Shown: one piece after another, positions 34,301 to 45,534 of the stretch | How positions within the stretch are numbered: position 1 is the first letter of the stretch | How the letters are laid out: the number at the start of each line of letters is the position of its first letter | Origin: Hypomyces perniciosus | Lineage: Eukaryota; Ascomycota; Sordariomycetes; Hypocreales; Hypocreaceae | Assembly (NCBI GenBank): GCA_008477525.1 | Contig: SPDT01000008.1 | Coordinates: 806,001 to 870,000, forward strand | Reading direction: 5' to 3' | Length of the DNA stretch: 64,000 nt | Notes under the pieces: generated by a model | What the model was told of the DNA's origin: nothing | The model's input: the letters and a program-made list of their open reading frames with translations, nothing else | Databases searched by the model: none | Program-made: the position numbers and the translations under genes

Positions 34301-37300
34301 ACGGAGCAGTAGTACTGCTACGGAGTACTGTATTAACCTACGCAAAACACACACCCCTCCTCTCCAAAGGCGAGCCGCCGCTGGAGCTGGCCTTCATTTC
34401 GTCAAACAGGGCCGTGCGGTAGAGCACTGCGGCGGCGTAAACGACGACCAGTCAGTCTCTCTGCATTTTACGAGTACGCAGCTCTAACGCCAACAATCTT
34501 GTGCGTCCCGCCGACTGCAGTCTACAATGCAAGCAACCATCTGTGTAGTGTAGTACGAAGTACACGAGGCTTGCCTGATGATAGGCCGACCAATGCGTGT
34601 AACAATCGATCACCCACAATCGATCACCCATCAGCAGATGGTATGCAGGATATCACTCGACAGAGTCTGGACAGTTTCGTCTCCAGACCACTCTGACGGC
34701 AATCGCATCCCCGGCGAATCCACAGACAGACAGATAGACACACTCTCTCCGCTAACGGCGTCACACCCGCTCGCCTGTCAAAGCCGTCTTCCAACTTCAC
34801 TGATGATAGTGTACGACGGGGTTCTGGACATGGATGGTGTCGCCTCCCGTATCCCAGATCTCGCCCGCTCAATAGTGCCCATTGCTGCGCTAGCCTGCCA
34901 GCTGTAAGCTTGCTCCCCCCACTGAGGATGCCAAAAAGCAGTGCACAGAAGCCGTCATGCGTTGTTCGTGCAACGGTTCGAACGTATCCTGCGCTGAAAG
35001 ACGAGGTTGCGCACCTCGACCAAAAAGCTAGCAAACCGACACAGACAAGTACGAAACTTCTGCACCCAACCAGAGCAAGCCACAACTTGCCTCAAAAGGG
35101 CCAATGTTGAAGAGTTCTTTTGGGAGTCGTCCGACACTCTGAGCCAATGACGGGGCAGGAACCAGGATCGGGAGACAGCCCATTAACGCCGCGTTTAGCA
35201 CCGCCGTCTCGTATCGCCGCCATTGTCCGCGGCTGTCAGGCCACGTACTGCGAGTCCCGCCCGCCACGCTATTCACCCGCTGGAAAGGCTCGCGTCTGCT
35301 TGGCACGGTGGCACATCGATGGCCGTTGCGGGATCCAATCCAAGGCGAGGTGTGGCATGTTAGCTTGGCTGTTGAGGAATGCTTGATGTAGGTGTGCGTA
35401 TTTAACCCACCCTGCTCCATGTCACAAATCACAAGCACAGGAGACGGAGAAAAAGGTTAGGTAGGCAGGCAGGCATCAAATGTTGGACGTCACAACACAA
35501 CACAACAATGCAGGAGCCTTGCCCTTTTGTTGACAACTCATGGATTCGTTTGGGGGATAACAGAGCAACTATGAGTACTAGTAGTACTACGACGGGCTAT
35601 TATTAGCATAGGTGACGGACGGATTGTGGACGTTTTCTGCCGCCTGCAGAAAAGTGCGGGTTTCGTCATCAAATTTAGAAACACCAGCTCCCTCCTGGTC
35701 GCTTACATGCCTGTCAACAGGCACCAGAAAGGCCAGCGACAGCCTGTCGGATGGATCGTACCAAGTGCGAGTCATCCATCTCTTAACTGGAATTCTTGCG
35801 CCTCGCCGCAACTTCCCGCTCGCCTCGTTCGATGTGCGTACATATCATCACCTAAGGTACGAGTAGATAAGCGGTCTAGCACTATTACTACCACTGCTAT
35901 CATGATGGGTGTGGGCTTTTTCCACGCTAGCCATGAGAGGTTGAAGACAATCTCACAATAACACCTGGCTGGACACGACGTATACCTAAGGTACTATGCG
36001 GAGCGAGGCGAGCTTTTAGCGTTGACCTGTGGCTTTTTACACCAAACGTCTGCCTGAGACGGCGTTGGGGAGCTGGGAAGCACACCGCCAGCGACTCGAG
36101 CAAACGAAGTGCACGTAAGGCGCGCGACAGTGAGTCAACTTGGAATTTTGTCGCGAACACCTATATACCTACCTAGTACACACACTAGCAGCCGGAATAG
36201 CCGCTGAGATGGGTACTATGGCCGGCGGCTAGTTGCTCTTTGCCAACCTCACAAGCTGTTTGTTTAGGTGCCGGCCCGCGTCTTTTTTTTATCTTCTTTT
36301 ACGGCTTGATCAACGCCGGACAAGGCAACACATCAAATACATATCAAATCCATGATGCACTGTGAAGCTGACGAAAAAAGTCTTGTGGGACGGAACTCGC
36401 AGAAAGGTCAATACTAGCTCGGCCCTTTGCAGCCGTGTGTGAGCTTTGTTAGATGTCGCCGACATTTGTGCTTAACGCCGGTCGCATTCGCGACAAGGCG
36501 TTTTGCAGGAAGGACTCAAGACAAACTGACGGCCTCGGAATCGGAAGCTGCCCTTTCTGAGCACGATTAGTAGATCGCTGCATGGAACCAGAGGGGCAGA
36601 TTGGCGGTGCTGCGTTTGACAAGCAAGGCTTTGCCACGATGAGCCCAACTGCGTGGGCGTTTTGGCGACCAACGACCAACCAACATGATGCCACTACTAC
36701 TTCGTACGCCGTACTACCAGCTGATGATGATATCTGTCTGCCTTCCATCGCGTGTCCTTCGGATGAGGGGTTTTATTATTGAGGCTGACGATGCACGGCT
36801 GAGACGTTGTCTCTGGCTTCGACCAATACTAATCGTTTCCCGCTAGACGGTGAGCTGCAGCAGCAGGCAAGTTCGCATACTGAGCGCAAGACAACGTAGA
36901 GGCAATGATCATGATAAATCAAGGGAACACCACCTGTTCAACAGTCGATCCAGGGAATGGACGCACAGAGGATTGGAAACTCGGTGTAGCGTCTAAGTCG
37001 CCGACCCATGATAAAACATCAAGCTAGGCGGGACGAGAACCACCGTGACAAGCAAACGGGGCTACAGGGTAGTAACGCCATCTGCTGGCCACTCGCTCGG
37101 CTACCTGGTCTCCGGATATTGAGCCAACTGGAACTATCGGCGAGTTCATACTGTGGCTGCTGTTCCTTGCTTCCCTGGACGGTGGAGGGAAATCGCCTCC
37201 ATCCGTCTACTCGTATATCGGGGGAGCACCGACACGCGCGGACGATAACTGACCGTAGCATGGCGTTACTCTGCAGACGCAGGACATGTGATGTTGGTGG

Positions 37301-39773
37301 CAGTGGTGCCGTTCCCTGAAATAGCAGCACAAATGTCACGTCCCTTGTAAGGTCGGCGACAGGGAGGTGAGAAAAAAAGTTGATCTATCGGCCTGCGCGC
37401 GCAAGTCGTTGGAGTCATATGCAGCCTGCAAATGCAAAATGTGGGGATGGCAGGATAAAAGATGAGAGCTTGCCAGGTCTCCTAAGGCCTAAACAGGGCG
37501 CGCAGAGGACGATGTGGCGCTCGGATTTTCACTGTTGGGCGGCCATGCTGTTGGTGATGGCAGTAATGCACGGGGGATGACAGCCGGGAAAAGAGGCTGG
37601 CTGGTTATGCAGCATCATCATCATCATCATCAATATGGGGCGATTTCCGTGGGTTTTTGTTTTGGGGAATTGGTCCGCCAAAAAGCGCATTGAGACATCT
37701 GCTTGGCTTGTTGCTAGTATTGCTAGCGCACTACAAAAGGGAAGAGTTGTTGGTTTGCTGTGGAGGATTGAAATTTCTTGCCCTTGTGCAGTTTAGCGCT
37801 CCCGAACACTTGTCGCTTACTGGGGCTAAAAAGGTGACGGAAGGGTGGGGGGGGGGGGTGGTGGAACAGGGGGTAGGGCGTGTGCTGTTGGTTGGCGGCC
37901 TTGTGCCTTTTTTTGGTGGCTTTTTTTTTAATCAATTGTGTGTGCGTGATGCGGCACGACTAAATTAAGTTGGCGATTTGCACGACCTGCAAGCGCGCGA
38001 GCGACAGGGGGCGCCTGGCTCGGAAAATCTTTTCTACAGGCACGCCATCACATTCGTGCTGAAAGCCTGAAATAAAGGCCTCAGGTTCTTGGCCGCATGA
38101 GTGAGGCATGCAGGCACATAGGAGTAGGAGTAGGTAGGGTCTGTCTTTTTCTAGCTCATGACCCTGATTGAATGAATTTCATCACAACCATCAGGCCCTT
38201 CGGTAATTGTAAGTTGAGTGTGTGTGTGTGTTGAGTGCGTCTCCAGATCTGAGCCAATCATGACACACCATCTCGCCAGAGGGGAGCGTCAACACCAAAA
38301 CCGCAGGACGGGTTTGCATCACCACCTTTCGGACATCATCCCTTCCGCTGGGACGACATTATGCCTAAAAATATAACTCCCCTCCCCCTATCTCAATCTT
38401 GCCATCGCGAAAAAAACCATAATCCTCTCCCGCTCTCTCCACCCCCGCTGCCGTTTTGGTCCTTTTCTCGTCCAATGACTCCTTTTGAATTAGCCGCCCG
38501 CTAATAAGCGCTCACGACCTCTGGTACATTTCTCAAACGGGTTTTCTCGTCCAATCTCAGCTGCCCCTGAACCATAACTATCACGACCATCCGTTCCACA
38601 TGTCTATTTTTATCATCCTGCATGCAATCGCCTTGGGCCTTGCATGTCGGTAACAGATCTCTCTTCCACTCGCCCAGGGTCCAACGACCATCCATCTCTC
38701 TTCCGGCGCTTTAGCACTCCTCCAATGATCTCATGCATCTCTAGTTTCATGATGGGGGCATCATTCCTCGGCGCCAATGCCATACGCAAGTGATGTTCTG
38801 CTGTTCTATTTCTGGCTCTTCTCCCCCGGCATCTGTACCGCATCGACCGCTGCACTTCCCCATCACCATGTCTGAATAGCGTCATCTCAACACATGAACG
38901 CTTCTACGATTGGTGTTCCTGAACCTTTGCCATGCTCGCGGTGCCGCCGAGCGCTTGCCTTGCATCTCACACGCCCCTCCATTCTTCCCCTGAAGATCAG
39001 ATATAGACGAGACATGGGCGTCTATGCCGGCACGACGTTGGTTCAAGAAACACAGATACGCCTTCCCTCGATCTCGTCAACCCACGCGGCACCCGGGAAG
39101 GCATTATTTTTAGAGACGGAGTTGCTATATTAAGATGGAGCCTCAATGCAACTGTCTGGGAGCTACATGGGCCTTATTGAGACGTCATTCATTAACGAGC
39201 CCTTTCCCTCATATCCTGCCCCCGTCCTTGACTACACCCCTAGACAAACCCCATGCTTTCACTAAACTTCCTGGTTTTGTTTTTGAATCCTCTTAAAACT
39301 CGTTGCCGCCCCTAGACGCCAAAGACACACCCCTTCCCTTGCCTCCTCCCCCTTTCCCATGTGCTTGTCCATGGATCTGCATTAGCATATGCCGCCTCCT
39401 CATCCGAGGCCTTTCTTTTGGCCACCGGCGCTTCCTGATGCAACAATTGACAGATCATTGGACATGCTTTCACATGGAAGCGTTGGTTCTAATCTAGGAA
39501 GCGTGTAGCTGCTGTTTCGTGTCTATTTTCGTCTGATCGAAACATCCACATGGCCAAGAACCCATGGCTATTAGGGCCGTTAGTCCCACAACTCCAAGTA
39601 TGTTTCCACGCTACATATAGCGTTGTCCCAATGGATACTCTGCATCTTAAGATTATCTTGTATTCCGGCGCTGAGGAGCATTCCCGGGAGACAGGCCCTC
39701 CCTGCTCGTCGTGGATCCCATCACTCATGATCGGCGCGTATGGCTAAGTAGAGATACTTTGAAGGTACTTTGG
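31394..39773. other. 8.4 kb gene-poor region upstream of the Zn2Cys6 gene
   Basis: The longest stretch without a recognisable gene. No frame above about 150 codons has a family signature. It contains an A-rich AATAAA run (32480-32513), a GGCCT-rich tract (32777-32822), TCATTG repeats (33407-33434), a CAT microsatellite (37610-37632) and TACGGAGTA at 33780-33788 and 34319-34327. It probably holds the promoter and long leader of the Zn2Cys6 gene, and perhaps non-coding RNA. Confidence 0.5.
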
Positions 39774-41684
39774 CTATTTCTTTTGTCTTTTGGCACTCTT
39801 GTCGCTGACAGTGCTCAACACACTCGCACTACGCTTGCGTGATGCGCCACTGCTTCCCGGCCGGCCGCTTCTCTCCTTGTCCGCATCATCTTGCTCCACT
39901 GATGGTTCCTGGGTTTCCGCTGGGTCCTCTGGTGCTTCGCTTGCGTCTTTGCTCTTGTCATCCTCGGCTGACTGATCCTCTTTGTCGTCTTCATCATCAT
40001 CCTCCTTCGCCGCTTCCTTTGCCACGGGGGCCTCAGCCTTGTCGTCGTCATCGGCTTCTTCTGTCTTCTCTGAATCAGGATCCGTCGGGGCAAGTGCCTT
40101 TTCTCGTTCCGCTTTCTTGGCCAACTCTAGTTTGATCTCTGCATCAATCTTGTCGGACACCTTTCTGGCATCGAGAAGACTATTCACCGATGCCAGAAGG
40201 AGTTCGAACGCAAGTGTTGTTCCCGCCGTGGGCATGGCCAATTTGGCAGGGACATCCAACTCATTCAGCGTGTTTGTGATACGCAGTTGTTGCTGGTTAG
40301 ACTTATGTGAGAACAGCTTGTTGATCTTCTCTGTCCGGAACGTAGGACCGGAGCCCAGCCGATCATGGTGCGTGACGCCGTAAATGGCCTCCTCGTGCTC
40401 ATTAAGTTTCCTGCGCTCTGGCGGCTGTTGTGGTTGTTGCTGTTGCTGCTGCTGCGGCGGTTGCTGCTGAGACTTCTTGTTATTGTTCGCAACAGGCGCT
40501 GTTGTTGCGGCGGTGGACTCGCGCGGACCAGTAGAAGCCGCGTTACTATCTCGTCTTCCAGGTTCCTGAACTGGTTGTTGAGGTACAACTTGGCCGGGGG
40601 TGTTGCTTGCGCCTTCAGGGCCCATGATTGACTTGCGCTTCTTGGATTTATCCGCGCTCATCAGGTTCTGAAGCAGCGTTTGTAGGCCGGTGGATGATTT
40701 GAAGGCGGTGATGTCGTTCTCTCCATGAGGGTAATCAAGGCGATTGTAAAGCTCTCTCCGCTCCTCGTTGAACCTCTCGCTTCTAGCCAAGATCCGTTTA
40801 ATCTCGAGAAGCAGAGACTCTTCTTCGCGGGCTTCCTCACGAGACCGACCAAATGAGTTGAGGGCAAATTCCTTGCGCAGCTTCTCCTGTTGCGGGTTGA
40901 AATGCGCCATCAACTCATGCAGGGCAAATTCGGGTTGGGTCATGTACTGAACGGGCTTTTGTACTGCCATCATCTTGGATGCCACTTCGTAGTACCTCGC
41001 CTTGAGATCTTCCATTGTCCGGGCTCGCGTAGCTGGCACGATAGCCTTACTTTCGTCGCCGTCGGCATTTGCTTCGCCATTTGTGGCGGGCGGATTCCAT
41101 TCGTACCGGTCCCATATTAAAGGCCATCGGATGTCGAAGTCGCGCACTAGGTCCATCAGGTAGTCCGTCTCCTCCTTGGTCCAGTCGGGATTTTGCAGAA
41201 CTTGGTGATATTGATCATCGCTGTACTGCGGCACAGAAACCTGAACGTTGAACTTGGCGAATAAGGAATCCTCAATCTCATCTGATTTCTTGCTGTCGCC
41301 GAGGTTGCTGTTGTTGTCTTCTGTCGCATTTTCCTGTGCCTGTCCTTCCTGCTGTTCCTCACCCTCCGCCGCAGACTTCTTATCCTCCTCCGCCCTTCTC
41401 CAATGCCTCAGAATCAAACTCGCATCCTTCCTCCCCGAGTTCCGAAAGGCCCGCAGCTCCCACCGCGCAGCAGGCTTGCGACTAGCAAAGCGGCGCTTCT
41501 TGAACTGCGTGACCTCCGGGACGATGGCGATGGGGTTGTCGCCACCTAGGTTGTGGACTTCGCGCGCAAGGCCTTTAAGGTTGGGACGAGGCGCAGCGAG
41601 TTTTTGTTTCTTGGAAGGGCGAGGCGCGGCACCGGCGGAGGAGTCGGGGAGGTTGAGGACATCACGGACGTCGGAGGATGTCAT
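39774..41684 (-). CDS. SWC4: SWR1-complex / NuA4 subunit Swc4 (DMAP1 homologue)
   Basis: A single exon of 636 codons. The N-terminus MTSSDVRDVLNLPD is diagnostic of Swc4/DMAP1. LKGLAREVHNLGGDNPIAIVPEV and FKKRRFASRKPAARWELRAF follow, then a SANT-like Myb domain (TKEETDYLMDLVRDFDIRWPLIWDRYEW, about residues 165-240 with its acidic insert). The conserved LFSHKSNQQQLRITNTLNELDVPAKLAMPT lies near residue 470. A polyQ tract (about residues 405-420) and a very acidic C-terminus complete it. Swc4 is a nuclear subunit shared by SWR1 (H2A.Z exchange) and NuA4 (histone acetylation). It is divergent from the p24 gene over 480 bp. Confidence 0.95.
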   Translation of the reverse strand: MTSSDVRDVLNLPDSSAGAAPRPSKKQKLAAPRPNLKGLAREVHNLGGDNPIAIVPEVTQFKKRRFASRKPAARWELRAFRNSGRKDASLILRHWRRAEEDKKSAAEGEEQQEGQAQENATEDNNSNLGDSKKSDEIEDSLFAKFNVQVSVPQYSDDQYHQVLQNPDWTKEETDYLMDLVRDFDIRWPLIWDRYEWNPPATNGEANADGDESKAIVPATRARTMEDLKARYYEVASKMMAVQKPVQYMTQPEFALHELMAHFNPQQEKLRKEFALNSFGRSREEAREEESLLLEIKRILARSERFNEERRELYNRLDYPHGENDITAFKSSTGLQTLLQNLMSADKSKKRKSIMGPEGASNTPGQVVPQQPVQEPGRRDSNAASTGPRESTAATTAPVANNNKKSQQQPPQQQQQQQPQQPPERRKLNEHEEAIYGVTHHDRLGSGPTFRTEKINKLFSHKSNQQQLRITNTLNELDVPAKLAMPTAGTTLAFELLLASVNSLLDARKVSDKIDAEIKLELAKKAEREKALAPTDPDSEKTEEADDDDKAEAPVAKEAAKEDDDEDDKEDQSAEDDKSKDASEAPEDPAETQEPSVEQDDADKERSGRPGSSGASRKRSASVLSTVSDKSAKRQKK

Positions 41685-42164
41685 TGTGGGAGACGCAGAA
41701 GTTTAGGACGGCATCGCATGTATATCGTCGGAGATGCGCTGCGCGGAGCGATGGGATGCGAATTACGATGGAAACCGAGTGCGCGTGAGGATGATGATGA
41801 TGCTATTAGTAGAGATGGAGATTGTCACAAAAATTTAGATTGAAATGCAAAAGGCCTGGCCGCCATCTGTGAGGTTGATTGCGGAAACGCGTTACTGGGT
41901 TGCTTTGGCGCAAAAGAGTGCGACACGTGACTCGGCGGCCCCTGATTCGACGAACGGGGCGATTTTTTGAACGTGGCAGCTTCGCACCGCCAAGGGCCAG
42001 AGAGGCAAGAGTGTAGTTAGTGACAGCATCACCACTACGATTCCCCCATCCTCTCAACGAAAGGGGCGTATCAATCAATTGCCCTCCTCCCTCCGGTTGC
42101 ACGATCCGCATCTACACGTATTTGCGAAAAGGGAAACCAGAAAGAAAAAAAAGAAAAACAAAAG
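41685..42164. promoter_or_regulatory. Shared divergent promoter, SWC4 / p24
   Basis: 480 bp between the two starts. Next to the p24 ATG is an A-rich leader (GAAAGAAAAAAAAGAAAAAC region), typical of a strong start context. Confidence 0.5.
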
Positions 42165-43014
42165 ATGAGGGCCTTCCTCCCTATGCTGTCGCTCGCCACA
42201 GCAGCGCAGGCGCTGTACTTCTTCACCGACGGCGGGACCCCCAAGTGCTTCTACGAAGAACTGCCCAAGGACACGCTCGTCGTGGGACATTACACTGCAG
42301 AGGAGTGGGACGACAGATCGAATTCATGGCAGCAACACAGCGGCATCAGCATTTACATCTCCGTCGATGTACGGCCCCTTCCCCGCGGCTTCACATACAC
42401 ACTCTCTCTATCTATCTACGTTGATTCTAACGCAACTGTGTTATAGGAAGTCTTCGACAACGACCACCGCGTCGTCTCCCAGCGCGGCTCCTCCTCCGGC
42501 CGCTTCACCTTCTCCGCTGCCGAGGCCGGCGACCACAAGATCTGCTTCGTGCCATCGTCCAGCTCCGGCCGGCCAGGCTGGCTGTCCACCAGCACGCCCA
42601 ACGGCGGCATCAAGCTCAAGCTGGACATGGTTATCGGCGAGACGAACCAGATTGAGAGCGACGACAAAGACAAGCTCAATGACCTCACGTCGCGTGTCAA
42701 AGACTTGAATGGGAGGTTGACGGATATTCGAAGGGAGCAGGTTTTCCAACGAGTGAGTTGTTCTATCCTATCCACCCTGGCCATGTGACACGCATGTTGT
42801 CATATGACGATGATTTTATTTTGTCCCTGAGAGAAATGGGTGGACATGCTGACGTGGGAAACAGGAGCGAGAGGCCGAGTTCAGAGATCAGTCCGAGACT
42901 ACCAACGGCCGTGTTATCCGCTGGATCATCATCCAGCTCATTGTTCTGGGTGCTACATGCGCATGGCAACTCTCACATCTGCGATCCTTCTTCATCAAGC
43001 AGAAGCTTACTTAA
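42165..43014 (+). CDS. p24 family cargo receptor (emp24/gp25L), alpha/Erp1-like
   Basis: Three exons (42165-42368, 42447-42752, 42865-43014) give 219 residues. Signal peptide residues 1-16 (cleavage after QA), then the GOLD domain [21 protein letters not shown] with Cys28 and its disulphide partner Cys101 (HKICFV). A coiled-coil neck ([23 protein letters not shown]) leads to one membrane span (about residues 187-206) and a short tail with FF and KQKLT, which fits COPII and COPI (KXKXX) signals. The wording ALYFF...[10 protein letters not shown] points to the p24-alpha (Erp1/TMED4/9) group. It cycles between ER and Golgi and selects GPI-anchored and other secretory cargo. All splice phases are consistent. 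Confidence 0.92.
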
Positions 43015-44041
43015 AGGACGAACAGTTAGTTGTCGGATTGGATTGGGTGGAGAATGTAGGCATCATACGTCTATTTGTTTCAAGAAATACACATAAATGT
43101 CAATGAACGAAAATGGGAATTGGGAGGTGATGGAGAAAAACGGGGTGCAAAGAGCAATCAAAGTCTTAGTAATGTACGATGTGTAGTGTGATCATGACAA
43201 TCGAGTACAAACAACAAAAGAAAGCGACTCAATGGCACTGGTAATGGCGCACGCCTTGTCAAAAATCCTGATTCCATTACAAGGTATACCGATGAAGAAC
43301 TCCCTGCCTAGTGACGGATCCCAACTCGCAAACAAGTCCCTCCTCCAGTAAATACTCGCCACTCCTCTGCTACTACCACAAGTCGTCCGCTGCTTCACCT
43401 CTCGTTGCCTCACCACTCCTCACCTCACCGTAATCTCACAATCTCTCACCAAAACTTATTATATAGACGGCGCAATTGGGAAAAAAAGAAAGTACACCTG
43501 GACCAGACCCAAAAATGCTGCCCTTCGTGACCACCTTGCGCCGTGCTGCGCTGCACATTGAATGTGTTATAGTATGGTTTCGTAATGGAATGTCAGACAT
43601 AAGAGAGAAAGGAAAAGCCCAACCCAGAACCCAAGACCAGTACCCGTCTGATTTGTTTTTTTCTAATTTTTTCTTGGTTGGTCGTAATGGACATGTGCCC
43701 CATCAAAGCCACAATTGTTCTATGGTAGGTGTATGGCCCGCAGTGATATGGACAGTGGGCAGCAGATTCCGGTGAGGATGCCGCTGCCTATAATATTACC
43801 GTCTTTTCCGCTCCATTACCAGCTCTTGTGGCTGTCCAGTCGAGTCCCGCCAAGGGTGAAGCTTCCTGATGTCTCTGATCTGATTGTATGCATCCAAAAA
43901 ATTATGGTCTTCATCACACTCGTGGGTAAGACCTTGGTAGGAAATCTTCTGCGGGACTGGGTTGCCATCATCATCAAGCCGACGGAGTGCCATATCAAAG
44001 CCACAAACAGAGCAATCTCAGAAACAAATGGGTATAAATGT
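43015..44041. other. Convergent 3' region, p24 / CK1
   Basis: About 1.0 kb that includes both 3' untranslated regions. Non-coding, with no repeat of note. Confidence 0.55.
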
Positions 44042-45534
44042 CTAACCACAGCAGAGCGTCTTCATGAACTTCTGGAGCCCAGTGGGCTGTTGGGCCTCGA
44101 CAGGTCGTGCACTAGGCTGGCCTGCTGCAGTCATGGGTCCCTGCTGGCTTGTCCTCGGCTGAGGCAGGTTCTGGGCGCTGTTCTGGAACTGAGCTTGGGT
44201 TGAGCCAGTGGCTGAACCCATTTCCCGGAGGCCCCCAACTCCACTGACCCTCTGCGCCGGCAATGCGCCTGGGGCGTTTGGACGATCTCTCTTGTTCCCC
44301 ATCTGCTTGATCGGTGATGGAGGAGGGGGCTGTGCGGCGTTTAAACGGCCAACGGTGAGATTCTGCGCTTGCTGATGAGAGTTGGTATTCGCGGCACGGT
44401 GACCACTGTGCAGTTCCATTTGAGATGGACCGGGGCGGACGTTTGGATTGTGAAGGTAGGCCGTATTGTGATTCTTCATCGAATCCCACCCCTTTCCCGA
44501 GTCCTTGCTGATCTTCATCCAGTCATACTCGCCATCCTCCACATCGCCAGCATTCTTCAGAGCCTGAGTGAAGAGTTCACGAAGGTAGTCGTAGTCGGGA
44601 GTATCCTCGAAGCCCAGGTTGCGCACGTAGGTAAGATACTTGCTGAACTCTTCAGGGAAACCTTCACAGAGGTCCTTGATCGCCGTCGTTTGCTTCTTCT
44701 CACCAATCTTTTCGTACTTTTGCTTGTTGGTTGCAGCCTTCAGGCCTTGCCATGGCAAACCACCCCTCAGGAAATACATGAACACGTGCCCAAGAGCCTC
44801 GAGGTCGTCTCGCCGAGATTGTTCACGACCAAGATGGGTGTTGATACTCATATATCGGGCAGTACCAGACAGTGATTTTCGCTCACGATAAGGGATATGC
44901 TGTTTTGTCTTGGGGTCTCGATATTGCTTGGCCATGCCGAAATCCACAACGTGAATGACATTGGAGGCCTTAGTTCCGGGTCGTCCAATCAGGAAGTTGT
45001 CGGGCTTGATGTCGCGGTAGATGAGATTCTTCTCGTGTATCGTCTGAACTCTTGACAGCATCTGTTTGGCTACCATGACAACGGTCTTGATGGTGAATCG
45101 GCGTCCGCAGTGATCGAAGAGGTCTTCCAATGAAGGTCCGAGCAGGTCAATGACTAGGATGTTGTGAAGACCCTCCTGGCCGAAGTAGTAAACATTAGGA
45201 ATGCCGGCTATGGAAGCCATCAGTACGTGGTTCTGTATGCGCATGGGGGTATGCGTTGAACGGGATAATGCTTACGGCAGCCGACGAGAATTTTGTATGT
45301 ACGATATTCATCTCGCAGCTGAGGAGCGTCGCTCTTTCGAGGTTCCTAATAAGGTTAGTAACCAACACAATGGATGCCGACGAGGGTGTAAAATTGGCAG
45401 CATACAAATTTGATGGCCACTTGTTGGTTGTTCAACAGATTGGTCCCCTCGAAAATAACACCAAAGGAACCCTCTCCGATTTTCTTTCCGACCCTGTAAT
45501 GGACACCGACGACGTTGGATGATGACGAAGCCAT
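44042..45534 (-). CDS. Casein kinase I, plasma-membrane Yck type
   Basis: Three exons (45534-45406, 45345-45276, 45207-44042) give 454 residues. It starts [20 protein letters not shown] with the glycine loop [17 protein letters not shown] lysine, [10 protein letters not shown] catalytic loop and DFGMAKQY, and the CK1 signature [34 protein letters not shown] is standard for CK1. After the kinase domain a Q/P/N-rich tail ends TLCCG: a Cys-Cys pair near the C-terminus (Cys452, Cys453) is the palmitoylation signal of yeast Yck1/2 and S. pombe Cki1, tying the kinase to the plasma membrane. Likely roles are endocytosis, nutrient sensing and polarity. Introns sit at conserved CK1 positions (IKF/EPRK and GCPG). 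Confidence 0.94.

Noticed and set aside
34965..34990. GGTTCGAAC resembling a tRNA B box
   Set aside because: The flanking bases do not form a T-arm stem, and no acceptor stem or anticodon arm could be drawn around it.
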